Of a DNA stretch of 64,000 nucleotides, positions 39,621 to 53,100 are shown piece by piece. The DNA is from Bugula neritina. Taxonomy: Eukaryota; Bryozoa; Gymnolaemata; Cheilostomatida; Bugulidae. Position numbers and translations under genes: made by a program. Under the pieces are notes generated by a model. That model worked only from the letters and a program-made list of their open reading frames with translations. It had not been told where the DNA came from and did no database searches. The first letter of the stretch is position 1. Each line of letters begins with the position of its first letter. Location of the stretch: positions 9,617,408 through 9,681,407 of the forward strand of contig OZ037771.1 in the NCBI GenBank assembly GCA_964035545.1. The letters run 5' to 3'.

Positions 39621-41515
39621 TTGGGGAAAGCGGGTGTATACAGCTGGAAAAAGGACAACTCCTGTCCGAATCCCCTAACGAAGCTGTTAACAACCTTCAC
39701 GCAAACCCCACGCTGCTCAGGAACGTCAGGGAGCTATGTCGGCTCCAGGCTACGCTACCAGGGGTGGTAGCTGACCTAGTCCGGGCCAAGAAAGAGGGAC
39801 GGCGGCCGAGTGAGGCCGAACAACGAGTGAAAAGTACAGAGTTTAAGTACTTCTGTGACCGCTGGGACTCCCTCAGGTTCAACAGCGATGGGCTGCTAAC
39901 GATCACGTTGGCAGCCGGCACCAATCGCAGTGAACGAGAGAGGGTAGTCTGCCCGTCCGCTCTGAGGCGGGAGTTGATCTGGGACACCCATAGGCAAGCT
40001 CACGCGGGAGCAAGCTGGGTGACTAGGTGTCTTCAACTCCAGTGGTTTTGGCCCGGTATGACCCGGGATGTCCGACTCCGGGTGCGGAAGTGCGAGGTAT
40101 GCCAAGCTAGCAAGCATGGCCGCCCCACTGAAACCGCAGGGAGGCGTCGCCTCCATGCCGGTCGTCCGTGGCAGGTAGTTGCTGTCGATCTGGTAGGCCC
40201 CATGCCCACAACAGTGAGAGGTAATAACTGGATACTGGTATTAACTGACCATTTCACGCGGTGGGCTGATGCACTGGCTATTCCAGATGCATCGGCCCCC
40301 TCGGTGGCCAGAGCCTTGGATCAGCAGGTGTTCTGTTAATTCGGCTTGCCGGAACAGATACACTCTGATCAAAGCACCCAGTTTCAGTCGCAAATTATGA
40401 GCGATCTCTGTAAAATGTGAGAGGTAAACCAGAGTCGGACGACCCCGTATCACCCGCAAGGGAACGGGGTTGTGGAGCGGAACAACCGAATGCTAGGGGA
40501 CTCTCTGAGAAGCCTGCTGATCGGTAGGAGCCAGGAAGAGTGGGACTTGGTGCTGCTGCAGATCATGCGAGCGTACCGTAGTACCCCTCCATCCAGTACA
40601 CTGGAGACCCTTAATTTTCTCATGCTAAGGAAAGAAACCAGGGTTCCTGAGCACGTAACCTATCATGTTCCGGCTCCCGAGAGCAACGTCCACGATTACG
40701 TGGACGAACTCGTTAAACGCATGGGGACAGCTCAGGAGGTGCTACGTGAGCAGCAATGGCAGGTCAAAAGTGGTGACTCTGACGACCCCCCCTTATACAA
40801 GGTGGGAGACTGGGTCTGGATGACCAGTCATCGCCGGCGGCGCGGACAGGCAGCCAAGTTGCAGCCGAAGTTCGTAGGTCCCTACTGCGTGATCGAGGTG
40901 ATGCCAAATCACACCTACAAAGTGGAACGGTCTGGACAAGTGTCAGCCCAGAACGAATCACGGCTGAAACCTCACTGGGCGAGTCCTGATGCAGCAGGTC
41001 AAGCACCTCCCCTCTTAGAGCCCGCTAGACGCCCGCCTATGAGGGGGCGAGGCATGGCGTATAGAGAGGTTGAGGAGACACTGCAAGATCAGGACAGGGC
41101 GGCTGACGCGCCGCCCGACCCGGCCCGGCCACCTCCACCCCAGGAGGAGGAGGCCGACACACCAGAAGACCTGTCAGAGCCAGCCCCACCACCTGTGGAG
41201 CCGGTCGACAGGCCCATCGCCCCGGATGAGATTGACATTCCTCAAAATCATGAGGAAGAGGCAGCTGGGGGAGGACCACCCGTACTGGTGGACCCCCCCG
41301 TACTGGCGACACCACCCGTGGTGGAAGAGCCACCAGTCGTAGCAAATTCCCCAGTGCAGTTGGAGCGTAGGCAACGCACTAGGGCGCCTCCATCTTATTT
41401 AAAAGATTTCTTGTGTGATGCAGTGGAAAAACATCCATCAGCTCTCATAAAAGAAATCTGGGGAGACGAGCAATTGAGAGTTGCATTTCCAAAATATAAG
41501 GAGACGCAACTGTGA
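39621..41515 (+). pseudogene. Ty3-4 integrase with proline-rich tail, two stops
   Basis: Frame 2 from about 39620: the linker (NVRELCRLQATLPGVVADL), HHCC zinc domain (DTHRQAHAG, CEVC), first Asp (VAVDLVGP), TAA at 40337-40339 (Tyr in relatives), second Asp (HSDQSTQF), TGA at 40418-40420 (Trp in relatives), third residue Glu (VVERNNRM), and an intact GPY module (GDWVWM, KFVGPYCVIEVM). A tail of about 170 residues is rich in Pro and Glu and ends with RQRTRAPPSYLKDFL and a 40-residue extension unlike that of Ty3-1 or Ty3-3. The DDE triad is present. Confidence 0.93.
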
Positions 41516-42768
41516 GTTGCGTACCCAGTGGTGTAAATATAAACACTACCGGGGGTAAAGAAAAGAGCAAAGCCAGCTCGCTAGTGAAGGGGGTATTATG
41601 CAATCACTTTCACTGCGAAGAGCGTTTTTTTCTATTTCAACTGCCAACGTGCACGCATGTACTTGGCAGGCTGGCGTACTACGTAGCCTAAGTGGGCAGC
41701 AGACTAACGTCGTGGCTGTTTTATGGTAAGTCTACTAGTATAATTCTAATAATTAAGTAGAATTCAAGCTGGTAGCTTAAATCAGTCTCGCTTTATCATA
41801 ACGATAAAGCTAGTTTCCAAAGTCAGGTGATTCACTGACGACTTGAGTGAGGCAGTCGACCGCATGATTTAATAATAATCAGTGGTTAGTAGATTGCGAG
41901 ACTCAGTCGAGGTGTCGTACTGACAGGTGCAAACCCCTTCAACAGTTTCTGGCATTCTGTTGCAGGTGAGACTTTAATGGCGGAGCATAATTCTTTCTCC
42001 TGGCACCACCGTCGCGCAGTCACCCATCATTCATTACGTTACTTTTCGACGCGATGCTGACTGTTTGACTTGCTTCTTGGAGTGCCATAATAGCAATTCT
42101 GGTGACTGTCGTGGCGGATGGTGCCTTACAACAGCAAGGTGCAGAGAGGCAACTAAACAGAGGAGTTCTTCTCTCTTCTCGTCCTGGCGATGACGTATCG
42201 ACATAATAATACTGCAATGAGGGATACAACTAGACAGAGCAGTTCTTCTCTCTTCTCGTCCTGATGACGACGTACCGACGTAATAATAATAAGAAGTAAC
42301 AAGTAATATTAAAGAATCCTGCATGAAGTAATAATTAAATATAAAAGTCAAGATGAAGAAGCCTTAAATTCCCCCCTTTGGGAATTCGACGGTGATTAGT
42401 GTGGATGCTAGTATTCGACACGACCCTCTAAAAAGAGACCAACAACCCCCCTTTCTTCTCCCCCCTTTGGAGAGATTCCTTTGCCACGCTTGATTCTTCT
42501 GGGGGCTTGTCGAGGCCACCCATTGCTGTGTTCGGACTATGTGAATGTGATACAGTATATCTCCTTCCCTCCCTATGTTTATGCTGCCTTACATTATCTG
42601 GTGAGAGACACTCGACCCTGCGACGGATCATGATCGATCGTCTTGTTAATATTGTAAATCACTTTGATTATGTTATTTTGTGTCCTCTTATTCCTGTTTA
42701 CTTTTTAATCTTTTATTTTATTTTTAATGTTGTCATGCAAGCCTTAATTATAGAGTGTACCTTTCGAT
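41516..42768 (+). other. Ty3-4 post-pol region: candidate intron, no zinc-finger gene
   Basis: 1.25 kb where Ty3-1 and Ty3-3 hold the third gene. A GTAAGT directly after ATG (41723-41725) and a TTCTGTTGCAG acceptor ending at 41965 would define a 240-nt intron, about 210 nt after pol, close to the 266-267 nt introns of the relatives. But the downstream sequence meets stops in all frames after at most 45 codons, and no C2H2 finger is encoded. A duplication of about 61 bp is present (42151-42211 and 42228-42288). The gene is either degenerated or replaced. Confidence 0.5.
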
Positions 42769-42780
42769 AGGTGTGGAGAG
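42769..42780 (+). promoter_or_regulatory. Ty3-4 polypurine tract
   Basis: AGGTGTGGAGAG immediately before the 3' LTR. Confidence 0.7.
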
Positions 42781-43199
42781 TGTAATGGATTTCAGTGGTG
42801 CAATTTATTGTTAGTTATTATATCGAAAGAGTCGACTCTATACTGTATGCTATTGTGGAGATCGACTACATCAACCTCCAGCGACTTGTAGCTATGGCCA
42901 ACAGTGGCACCACTAGTAACAACCAATCAGGACTGATGCACTAATTGATAGCAGGTGGAGCTAGCTACTCGTAGTGGAAGCGGGCTGAATAGTTAGCCAG
43001 GCAGAGCAGCTTAGGACTTCGTTTAGAGTAGTTGTGTATAAAGCTCACTTATTATGTAATCGTTTCAATTCATGTTAGCAGTAAATAAAACTTCTTGTAT
43101 CTTGTAATAGATATACTTATCATAGCGTAAACAACCTGGTGTAGTGGCTTTGTTTAAGTCGACCCACACATAATATAGTGAATTGTAAAATTCACTACA
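42781..43199 (+). repeat. Ty3-4 3' LTR
   Basis: 419 bp, TGTAATGG to TTCACTACA. AATAAA at 43084-43089. Confidence 0.96.
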
Positions 43200-43850
43200 T
43201 AATTTTCATAAAAAATTTGCTCACTAATTTGCTACCGCCTATTGCAGCAGAGACAAGACAAGAATGACAAGTGATGAGAGATGATTGAAGAAACCTTATA
43301 TGTGACGAGTAGGTTATGATGATTAATGTCGGCCAATATCAAAAAAATGTCCCGAATTATTCCACTAGCTTTGTGATTTCACTATTACAGTTACTGATTT
43401 TACAGTGATTTAAACAAATGAACACTAATTCAGCCTAGTTATATTTAGCTTAACAAAAACAAGATTATAAAAAGAAGTGTTGATGTGCTATTACTTAGTT
43501 TAGGTGATTATGGTATGTAAGAAACTCAAGTGTTGTAGATATAATGATACGTTAAAACAACTTATCAATCGAGTTAGTTGTTTGTTGACTGCTGGCTCTG
43601 TCTGCATAGTTCTGATGTCTGATGCTGTGCTAGTTGTAGAAATGATGTACTGGTGATGATAATTGAAACTGAGTACATACAGGAACTGAAACTGGATCCT
43701 TACTGGCTTTATAGTTTGTTTGCTTGGTTGATTTTTTAAGTACTCTACTTCAAGGTAATAAATTGCAGCAGGGTTTGTGTCTCCTTGGTAAAGGCAACAA
43801 CTGTTAAGAACTGGTCTTTTCAATAATAGGTAGAGTTTTGCTGGAAGGTC
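43200..43850 (-). other. BEL leader, LTR-proximal part
   Basis: Lies between the BEL 5' LTR and Ty3-4. One minus frame of 107 codons (43823-43500) has no recognisable motif and I do not call it a gene. The sequence next to the LTR (GACCTTCCAGCAAAAC on the minus strand) should be the primer-binding site but I cannot assign a tRNA. Confidence 0.55.
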
Positions 43851-44195
43851 TGCCCCAGTTTAATTAGAACAGGTTGCACTGCTGGATTTATGCTGATGTT
43901 TATTGAAACTAACTGGTAACCAACGTGAAACTACAATAATAAAATTTAATAATAGAGATATTGATGAACAGAAAAATTAAACATAAAACATTACCAATGG
44001 TCAAAATACCTCTATTACTCTTCCTGGGAAAAGTTGAAATTAAATGTATAAATTTGTGATAGTGAAAGGTTGATAAAAAATCAAAAATGACTGGTGAGAA
44101 TTACAACAGTCAGCGGAGAAAAGCATAAGACTCTGGAATGAAGAATAAAACACCTCAGCTATTATAATTCCTGGCTACAAGCTATAAAAAGCTTA
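43851..44195 (-). repeat. BEL 5' LTR, outer end lost or replaced by satellite B
   Basis: Matches 25798-26165 from CTGGGGCA (minus, 43851) to AGCTTTTTATAGC near 44190. Beyond that the satellite B sequence starts (TTAGCACTTTTGGGCATG), so the terminal few bases and any target duplication are missing. Confidence 0.78.
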
Positions 44196-47100
44196 GCACT
44201 TTTGGGCATGTTTTAGCACCTTTGGGCAGTGTTAAGCACACTAAGTCTACTATTAGCATTATTGGGCACGTTTCAGAATCCCTGGGCACTTATTGATACT
44301 AGTATAATATTTCGCTCAATTTAGCACATTTAGGCATGTTTTAGCACATTTGGGCACTGTTAAGCACAGTAGTTCTACTATTAGCATTATTGGGCACGTT
44401 TCAGAATCCCTGGGCACTTATTGATACTAGTATATTATTTCGCTCAATTTAGCACATTTAGGCATGTTTTAGCACATTTGGGCACTGTTAAGCACAGTAG
44501 TTCTACTATTAGCACTAATGGGCACGTTTCAGAACCTCTGAACACTTATTGGTACAATTGCCATATTTGGCATGTTTTAGCACATTTTGGCATGTTTTAG
44601 CACATTTTGGCATGTTTTAGCACATTTAGGACCTGTTGGCACATTTGTTCCGTTTGTAGCATTATTGGACACGTTTCAGAACCCCTGGGCACTTATTGAT
44701 ACTAGTATAATATTTGGCTCAATTTAGCACATTTAGGCATGTTTTAGCACATTTGGGCACTGTTAAGCACAGTAGTTCTACTATTAGCACTATTGTGCGC
44801 GTTTCAGAATCTCTGGGCACTTATTAGTACTAGTAGTATATTTGGCTCAATTTAGCACATTTGAGCATGTTTTAGCACATTTTTGCACGTTTTAGCAGAT
44901 TTGGGCACTGTTAAGCACATTTGTTCTGTTTGTAACACTATTGGGTGCATTTCAGTACTTTTGTGCACTTATTAGTACTATTAGCTTAATTGGTTCAATT
45001 TAGCACATTTGAGCATGTTTTAGCACATTTGGGCATGGTTGAGCACAGTAGTTCTACTAATAGCACTATTGTGCACGTTTCAGAATCTCTGTGCACTTAT
45101 TAATACTAGTAGTATATTTGGCTCAATTTAGCACATTACGGCATGTTTTAGCACATTTTGGTAGTTTTAGCACATTAGGGGATGTTTTAGCACATTTTGG
45201 CATGTTTTAGCACATTTGGGCACTGTTAGCACATTTGTTCTGTTGGTAGCACTATTGGGTGCGTTTCAGAACCTCTGGGCAATTATTGGTACTAGTAGTA
45301 TATTTGGCTCAATTTAGCACATTACGGCATGTTTTAGCACATTTTGGTAGTTTTAGCACATTTGGGCACTGTCAAGCACATTTGTTCTGTTTGTAACACT
45401 ATTGGGTGTGTTTCAGTACTTCTGTGCACTTATTGGTACTATTAGCATATTTGGCTCAATTTAGCACACATGGGCATGTTTTAGCACATTTGGGCGTGTT
45501 TTAGTACATTTGGGCACTGTCAAGCACATTTGCTCTGTTTGTAGCACTAATGGGTGCGTCTCAGACCCTCTGGGCACTTATTGGTACAAGTAGTATATTT
45601 GGCTCAATTTAGCACAATTGGGCATGTTTTAGCCCATTTGGGCACTGGTGAGCACAGTAAATCTACTATTAGCAATATTGGGCGCGTTTCAGCACCGCTG
45701 GGCACTTATTGGCGCTATTAGCAAGTTTGGCTCAATTTAGATCATTTGAGCATGTTTTAGCACATTTTAGCTTGTTTTAGCACATTCGGGCACTGTTAAG
45801 CACATTTGTTCTGTTTGTAGCACTATTGGGTGCGTTTCAGAATCTCTGGGCACTTATTGGCACTAGTAGTATATTTGGCTCAATTTAGCACATTTTGGCA
45901 TTTTTTTGCACATTGGGGCACTGTTAAGCTCTTTTTTTCTGTTTGTAGCGCTATTGGGTGCGTTTCAGTACTTCTGGGCACTTATTGGTAGTGTTAGCAT
46001 ATTTGACCTAATTTAGCACATTTGGGCATGTTTTAGGACATTTGGGCACTGTGGAACACAGTAGTTCTACTATTAGCACTATTGGATGCGTTTCAGTACT
46101 TCTGGGCACTAACTAGTATTATTAGCATATTTGACTTAATTTAGCACATTTGGGCATGTTTTAGGACATTTGGGCACTGTGAAACACAGTAGTTCTACTA
46201 TTAGCACTATTGGGTGTGTTTGAGTACTTCTGTGCACTTATTGGTACTATTAGCATATTCGTCTCAATTCAGTACATTCGGGCATGTTTTAGCACATTGA
46301 GGAATGTTCTAGCACATTTTTGCAGTGTTAAGCACACTAGTTCTACTATTAGCACTATTGGGCACGTTTCAGAACCTCTGGGCACTGAATGGTACTATTA
46401 GCATATTTGGCTCAATTAAGCACACTTAGGCATGTTTCAGCCCATTTGGCAATGTTTTTGCAGATTTGGGCACTGTTAAGCACCCTAGTCCTACTATTAG
46501 CACTATTGGGCATGTTTCAGAACCTCTGGGCACTAATGGGTACTATTAGCACAATTGGCTCATCGTAGCACATTTGGGCACGTTTGAGCACTGTTGAGCA
46601 CACTTGTTCTACTTTTAGCACTATTCGACACGTTTCAGAACCTCTGGGCGCTTATTGGTGCTATAAGTGTAATTGGCTCGATTTAGCACATTTGGGCACA
46701 TTTGGGCACATTTGGGCACTGTTAAGCGCACTAGATCTACTATTTGCACTATTGGGCACATTTCAGAACCCCTGGGCGCTTATTGGTGTTATTAGTATAT
46801 TTGGCTCAATTTAGCACATTTGGGCATGTTTTAGCACATTTGTGCACTGTTAAGCACACTAGTTCTACTATCAGCACTATTGGGCACGTTTCAGAACCTC
46901 TGGGCACTAATAGGTACTATTAGCGTGTTTGGCTCAATTCAGAACATTTTTGCATGTTTTAGGACATTTGGGCATGTTTTAGCCCAATTGGGAATGATTT
47001 AGCAGATTTGGGCACTGTTAAGCACACTAGTCCTGCTATTAGCATTATTGGTAAGTTTAAGGACCTCTGGGAGCCTATTGGTGCTATTAGTGTGATTCGC

Positions 47101-50100
47101 TTAGATCATTAGAGCATGTTTTAGCCCATTTTGGGCGCAGTTGAGCACAGTAGTTCTACTAATAGCACTAATGTCCGCGTTTCAGAATCTCTGGGCACTT
47201 ATTTGTACTATTAGCATGTTTGGCTCAATTTAGTACATTTGGGCACGTTTTAGCCCATTTTGGAATGTTTTAACAGATTTGGGTACTGTTAAGCACACTA
47301 GTCCTAATATTAGCAGTATTTTGCGCGTTTCAGAATTTCTGCACACTAATAGGTACTATAAGCACCATTGGCTCAAATTAGCACAATTGGGCATGTTTTA
47401 GCACGTTTTGGCACTGTTGAGCACACTTGTTCTGGTTTTGGCACTATTGGGCAGGTTTCAGAACTTCTGAGCACTAAAAAGTACTGTTAGCATGTTTGGC
47501 TCAATCTAGCACATTTGGGCATGTTTTAGCACATTTGGGCACTGTTAAGCACACTAGTCCTAATATTAGCACTATTGGACATGTTTCAGAACCTCTGGAC
47601 ACTAATAGGTACTATTAGGACCATTGGCTCAATTTAGCACATTTGGGCATGTTTTAGCTCGTTTTGGCACTTTTGAGCACACTTGTTCTAGTTTGAGCAC
47701 TATTGGGTAGTTTCAGAATTTCTGGGCACTTATTGGTACTATTAGCATATTTGGCTCAATTTAGTACATTTGGCTCAATTTAGTACATTTGGGCATGTTT
47801 TAGCACATTTGGGCATGTTTCAGAACCTCTGGGCACTTATTGGTACTATTAGCATATTCGGCTCAGTTTAGTACATTTGGGCATGTTTTACCCCATTTGG
47901 GCACTGTTGAGAACACTAGTTCTACTATGAGCACTATTGGGCACATTTCGGAACCTGTCGGCACTTATTGGTACAGTTACCATAATTGGCTCAATTTAGA
48001 ACATTTGGGCATGTTTTAGCCCATTTGGGAATGTTTTAGCAAGTTTGGGCACTGTTAAGCACACTAGTCCTAATATTAGCACTATTTGGCACGTTTCAAA
48101 TATTCTGCGCACTAATAGGTTCTATTAGCACAATTGGCTCATTTTAGCACATTTGGGCATGTTTTAGCACGTTTGGGCACTATTGAGCACACTTGTTCTA
48201 GTTTTGGCACTATTGGGCATGTTTCAGAACTTCTGGACACTAATAGGTACTATTAGGACCATTGGCTCAATTTAGCACATTTGGGCATGTTTTAGCATGT
48301 TTTGGCACTGTTGAGCACACTTGTTCTAGTTTTGGCACTATTGGGTCCGTATCAGACCTTCTGTTCACTAAAAGGTACTATTAGCATATTTGGCTCAATT
48401 TAGTACATTTGGGCATGTTATAGCCCATTTGGGAATGTTTTAGCAGATTTGGGCACTGTTGCGCACAAAAGTTCTACTATCCGCACTATTGCGCACATTT
48501 CAGAAGCTCTGGGCACTTATTGGTACTATTACCATCTTTGGCTCAATTTAGTACATTTGGGCATGTTTTTGCCCAATTGGGCACTGTTGAGCACACTTGT
48601 TCTAGTTTTAGCACTATTGGGCACGTTTCAGAACTTCTGGGCACTTATAGGTACTATTAGCATATTTGGCTCAACTTAGTACATTTGGGCATGTTTTAGC
48701 CCATTTGGGCACTGTTGAGAACACCAGTTCTACTATGAGCACTATTGGGCACGTTTCGGAACCTGTGGGCACTTACTGGTACTATTACCATGTTTGGCTC
48801 AATTTAGTACATTTGGGCATGTTATAGCCCATTTGGGAATGTTTTAGCCGATTTGGGCACTGTTAAGCACAATAGTTCTACTATCAGCACTATGTGGCAC
48901 ATTTCGGAACCTCTGGGCACTTATTGGCACTATTACCATGTTTGGCTCAATTTAGTACATTTGGGCATGTTTTTGCCCAATTGGGCACTGTTGAGCACAC
49001 TTGTTCTAGTTTTAGCACTATTGGGCACATTCCAGAACTTCTGGGCACTTTTTGGTACTATTAGCATATTTGGCTCAATTTAGTACATTTGGGCATGTTT
49101 TAGCCCATTTGGGAATGTTTTAGCAGATTTGTGCACGGTTAAGCACCCTAGTCCTATTATTAGCACTATTGTGCAAGTTTAGGAACCTCTGGGCGCTTAT
49201 ATGTGCTATTTGTGTATTTTGCTCAAATTAATACATTTGGGCATGTTTTAGTTAATTGGGGAATCTTTAGCAGATTTGGGCACTGTTAAGCACACTAGTC
49301 CTAATATTAGCACTATTTGGCACATTTCGGAACCTGTGGGCACTTATTGGTACTATTACCATAATTGGCTCAATTTAGAATATTTGGGCATGTTTTAGCC
49401 CATTTTGGAATGTTATAGTAGGTTTGGGCACTGTTAAGCACACTAGTTCTACTATTAGCACTATTCTGCACGTTTCTGAACCTGTGGGCACTTATTGGTA
49501 CTATTAGCATATTTGGCTCAATTTAGTACATTTGGGCATGTTTTCGCCCATTTTGGAATGTTTTAGCAGATTTGGGCACTGTTAAGCACACTAGTCCTAA
49601 TATTAGCACTATTTGGCACGTTTCAAATATTCTGCGCACTAATAGGTACTATTAGCACAATTAGCTCAATTTAGCACATTTGGGCATGTTTTAGCACGTT
49701 TGGGCACTATTGAGCACACTTGTTCTAGTTTTGTCACTATTGGGCATGTTTCAGAACTTCTGGACAATAATAGGTACTATTAGGACCATTGGCTCAATTT
49801 AGCACATTTGGGCATGTTTTAGCACGTTTTGGCACTGTTGAGCACACTTGTTCTGGTTTTGGCACTATTGGGCATGTTTCAGAACCTCTTGGCAATTATT
49901 GGTATTATTAGCATATTCGGCTTAATTTAGTACATTTGGGCATGTTTTAGCCCGTTTGAGAATGTTTTAGCAGATTTGTGCGCGGTTAAGCACCCTAGTC
50001 CTACTATTAGCACTATTGTGCAAGTTTAGGAACCTCTGGGCGCTTATTTGTGCTATTTGTGTATTTGGCTCAAATTATTACATTTGGGCATGTTTTAGTT

Positions 50101-53100
50101 AATTGGGGAATCTTTTAGCACATTTGGGCACTGTTGGGCACACTAGTTCTACGATTAGCATTACTGGGCACGTTTCAAACTTCTTGGCACTAACAGGTAC
50201 TATTAACATGTTTGGCTCAATGAAGCACATTTTTGCATGTTTTAGGACATTTTGGCACTGTTGAGCACACTAGTTCTACTATTAGCACTATTGGGCACGT
50301 TTCAGAACCTCAAGGCACTTATTGGTACTATTAGCATATTCGGCTCAATTTAGTACACTTGGGCATGTTATAGCCCATTTGGGAATGTTTTAGCAGATTT
50401 GGGCACTGTTAAGCACATTAGTTCTACTATCAGCACTATTGGTCACATTTCAGAACCTCTGGGCACTTATTGGTACTATTAGCATATTTGGGCTCAATTT
50501 AGTACATTTGTGCATGTTTTAGCCCATTTGGGCACTGTTGAGAACACCAGTTCTACTATGAGCACTATTGGGCACATTTCGGAACCTGTGGGCACTTACT
50601 GGTACTATTACCATAATTAGCTCAATTTAGAACATTTGGGCATGTTTTAGCCCATTTGGGAATGTGTTAGCAGATTTGTGCACGGTTAAGCACCCTGTCC
50701 TACTATTAGCACTAATGTGCAAGTTTAAGAACCTCTTGGCGCTTATTCGTGCTATTTGTGTATTTGGCTAAAATTAATACATTTGGGCATGTTTTAGTTA
50801 ATTGGGGAATCTTTTAGCACATTTGGGCACTGTTGAGCATACTAGTTCTACGATTAGCATTACTGGGCACGTTTCAGAACTTCTGGGCACTAATAGGTAC
50901 TTTTAGCACCATTGGTCCATTTTAGCACATTTGGGCATGTGTTAGCACGTTTTGGCACTGTCGAGCACACTTGTTCTAGTTTTGGCACTAGTGGGTCCGT
51001 ATCAGAACTTCTGTTCACTAAAAGGTACTGTTAGTATATTTGGCTCAATTGAGTACATTTGGGAATGTTTAAGCAAAATTGGGCACTGTTAAGCACACTA
51101 GTCCTACTATTAGCACTATTGGACATGTTTCAGAACCTCTGGGCACTTATTGGTACTATTAGCATATTTGGCTCAATTTAGTACATTTGGGCATGTTTTT
51201 GCCCAATTGGGCATTGTTGAACACACTTGTTCTAGTTTTGGCACCATTGAGTCTGATCAGAACCTCTGGGCACTTATTGGTATTATTAACATATTTGGCC
51301 CAATTTAGTACATTTGGGCATGTTTTTGCCCAATTGGGCACTGTTGAGCACACTTGTTCTAATTTGAGCACTATTGGGTAGTTTCAGAATTTCTGGGCAC
51401 TTATTGGTACTATTAGCATATTTGGCTCATTTTAGTACATTTGGGCATGTTTTAGCACATTTTAAGATGTTTTAGCACATTTGGGCACTGTTAAACACAC
51501 TTGTTCGAGTTTTAGCACTATTGGGCACGTTTCAGAACTTCTGGTCACTAACAGGTACTATTAACATGTTTGGCTCAATGTAGCACATTTTGGCATGTTT
51601 TAGGACATTTGGGCACTGTTAAGCACACTAGTTCTTCTATTAGCACTATTGGGCACGTTTCAGAACCTCTGGGCACTTATTGGTACTGTTAGCATATTTG
51701 GCTCAATTTAGTACATTTGGGCATGTTTTAGCCCATTTGGGCACTGTTGAGAACACTAGTTCTACTATGAGCACTATTGGGCACATTTCTGAACCTGTGG
51801 GCACTTATTGGTACTATTACCATAATTGGCTCAATTTAGAACATTTGGGCATGTTTTAGCCCAATTGGGAATGTTTTAGCAGGTTTGGGCACTGTTAAGC
51901 ACACTAGTTCTACCATTAGCACTATTCTGCACGTTCTTGAACCTGTGGGCACTTATTGGTACTATTAGCATATTTGGCTCAATTTAGTACATTTGGACAT
52001 GTTTTAGCCCATTTTGGAATGTTTTAACAGATTTGGGCACTGTTAAGCACACGAGTCCTAATATTTGCATTATTTGGCACGTTTCAAATATTCTGCGCAC
52101 TAATACGTAGTATTAGCACAATTAGCTCAATTTAGCACATTTGGGCATGTTTTAGCCCATTTGGGCACTATGGAGAACACTAGTTCTACTATTAGCACTA
52201 TTGGGCACATTTCGGAACCTGTGGGCACTTACTTGTACTATTACCATAATTGGCTCAATTTAGAACATTTGGGGATGTTTTAGCCCATTTGGGAATGTTT
52301 TAGCAGATTTCTGCACGGTTAAGCACCCTAGTCCTACTATTAGCACTAATGTGCAAGTTTAACAAGCTCTGGGCGCTTATTTGTGCTATTTGTGTATTTG
52401 GCTAAAATTGATACATTTGGGCATGTTTTAGTTAATTGGGGAATCTTTTAGCACATTTGGGCACTGTTGAGCACACTAGTTCTACGATTAGCATTACTGG
52501 GCACGTTTCAGAACTTCTGGGCACTAATAGGTACTTTTAGCACCATTGGTGTATTTTAGCACATTTGGGCATGTTTTAGCACGTTTTGGGACTGTTGAGC
52601 ACACTTGTTCTAGTTTTGGCACTATTGAGTCCGTATCAGAACCTCTGGGCACTTATTGGTACTATTAACATATTTGGCTCAATTTAGTACATTTGGGCAT
52701 GTTTTTGCCCAATTGGGCACTGTTGAGCACACTTGTTCTAGTTTGAGCACTATTGGGTAGTTTCAGAATTTCTGGGCACTTATTGGTACTATTAACAAAT
52801 TTGGCTCAATTTAGTACATTTGGGCATGTTTTAGCACATTTGGGCATGTTTTAGCGCATTTGGGCGCTGTTAAACACACTTGTTCTAGTTTTAGCATTAT
52901 TGGGCACGTTTCAGAAATTCTGGGCAGTAACAGGTACAATTAACATGTTTGGCTCAATGTAGCACATTTTGGCATGTTTTAGGACATTCGGGCACTGTTA
53001 AGCACACTAGTTCTTCTATTAGCACTATTGGGCACGTTTCAGAACCTCTGGGCACTTATTGGTACTGTTAGCATATTTGGCTCAATTTAGTACATTTGGG

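Larger units (their letters stand above)
35645..43199 (+). mobile_element. Ty3-4: full-length Ty3/Gypsy retrotransposon inside the BEL leader
   Basis: 7555 bp with two 419-bp LTRs, tRNA-Leu-type primer site, gag, GTTAAAC heptamer, protease, RT, RNase H, integrase with Pro-rich tail, a 1.26-kb region after pol, and a polypurine tract. It is the most complete copy but has stops in gag, protease linker, RT and integrase and one frameshift. Flanks read GAAT and TAAT, so at best an imperfect 4-bp duplication. Inserted after the BEL element, on the opposite strand. Confidence 0.96.
25798..44195 (-). mobile_element. BEL/Pao retrotransposon split by three insertions
   Basis: Minus-strand element read from 44195 down to 25798: partial 5' LTR, leader, [Ty3-4], gag part 1, [TIR element], gag part 2 with zinc knuckles, DUF1758-type protease, RT, RNase H, integrase, DUF5641-like C-terminus, [MITE copy 2], end of pol, 3' LTR. 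Gag (DUF1759-like) and the RT/integrase motifs identify BEL/Pao. Without its insertions it would be about 7.5 kb. Most lesions are single stops within one long pol frame plus two frameshifts, typical of slow decay. The flanks are two different satellites. Confidence 0.92.

Noticed and set aside
42151-42288. Start of a minisatellite in Ty3-4
   Set aside because: Only two copies of an approximately 61-bp unit separated by 16 bp; recorded as a local duplication.
43500-43823. 107-codon minus-strand frame in the BEL leader
   Set aside because: No motif, low-complexity AT-rich composition, and a position in a leader; not enough to call a gene.
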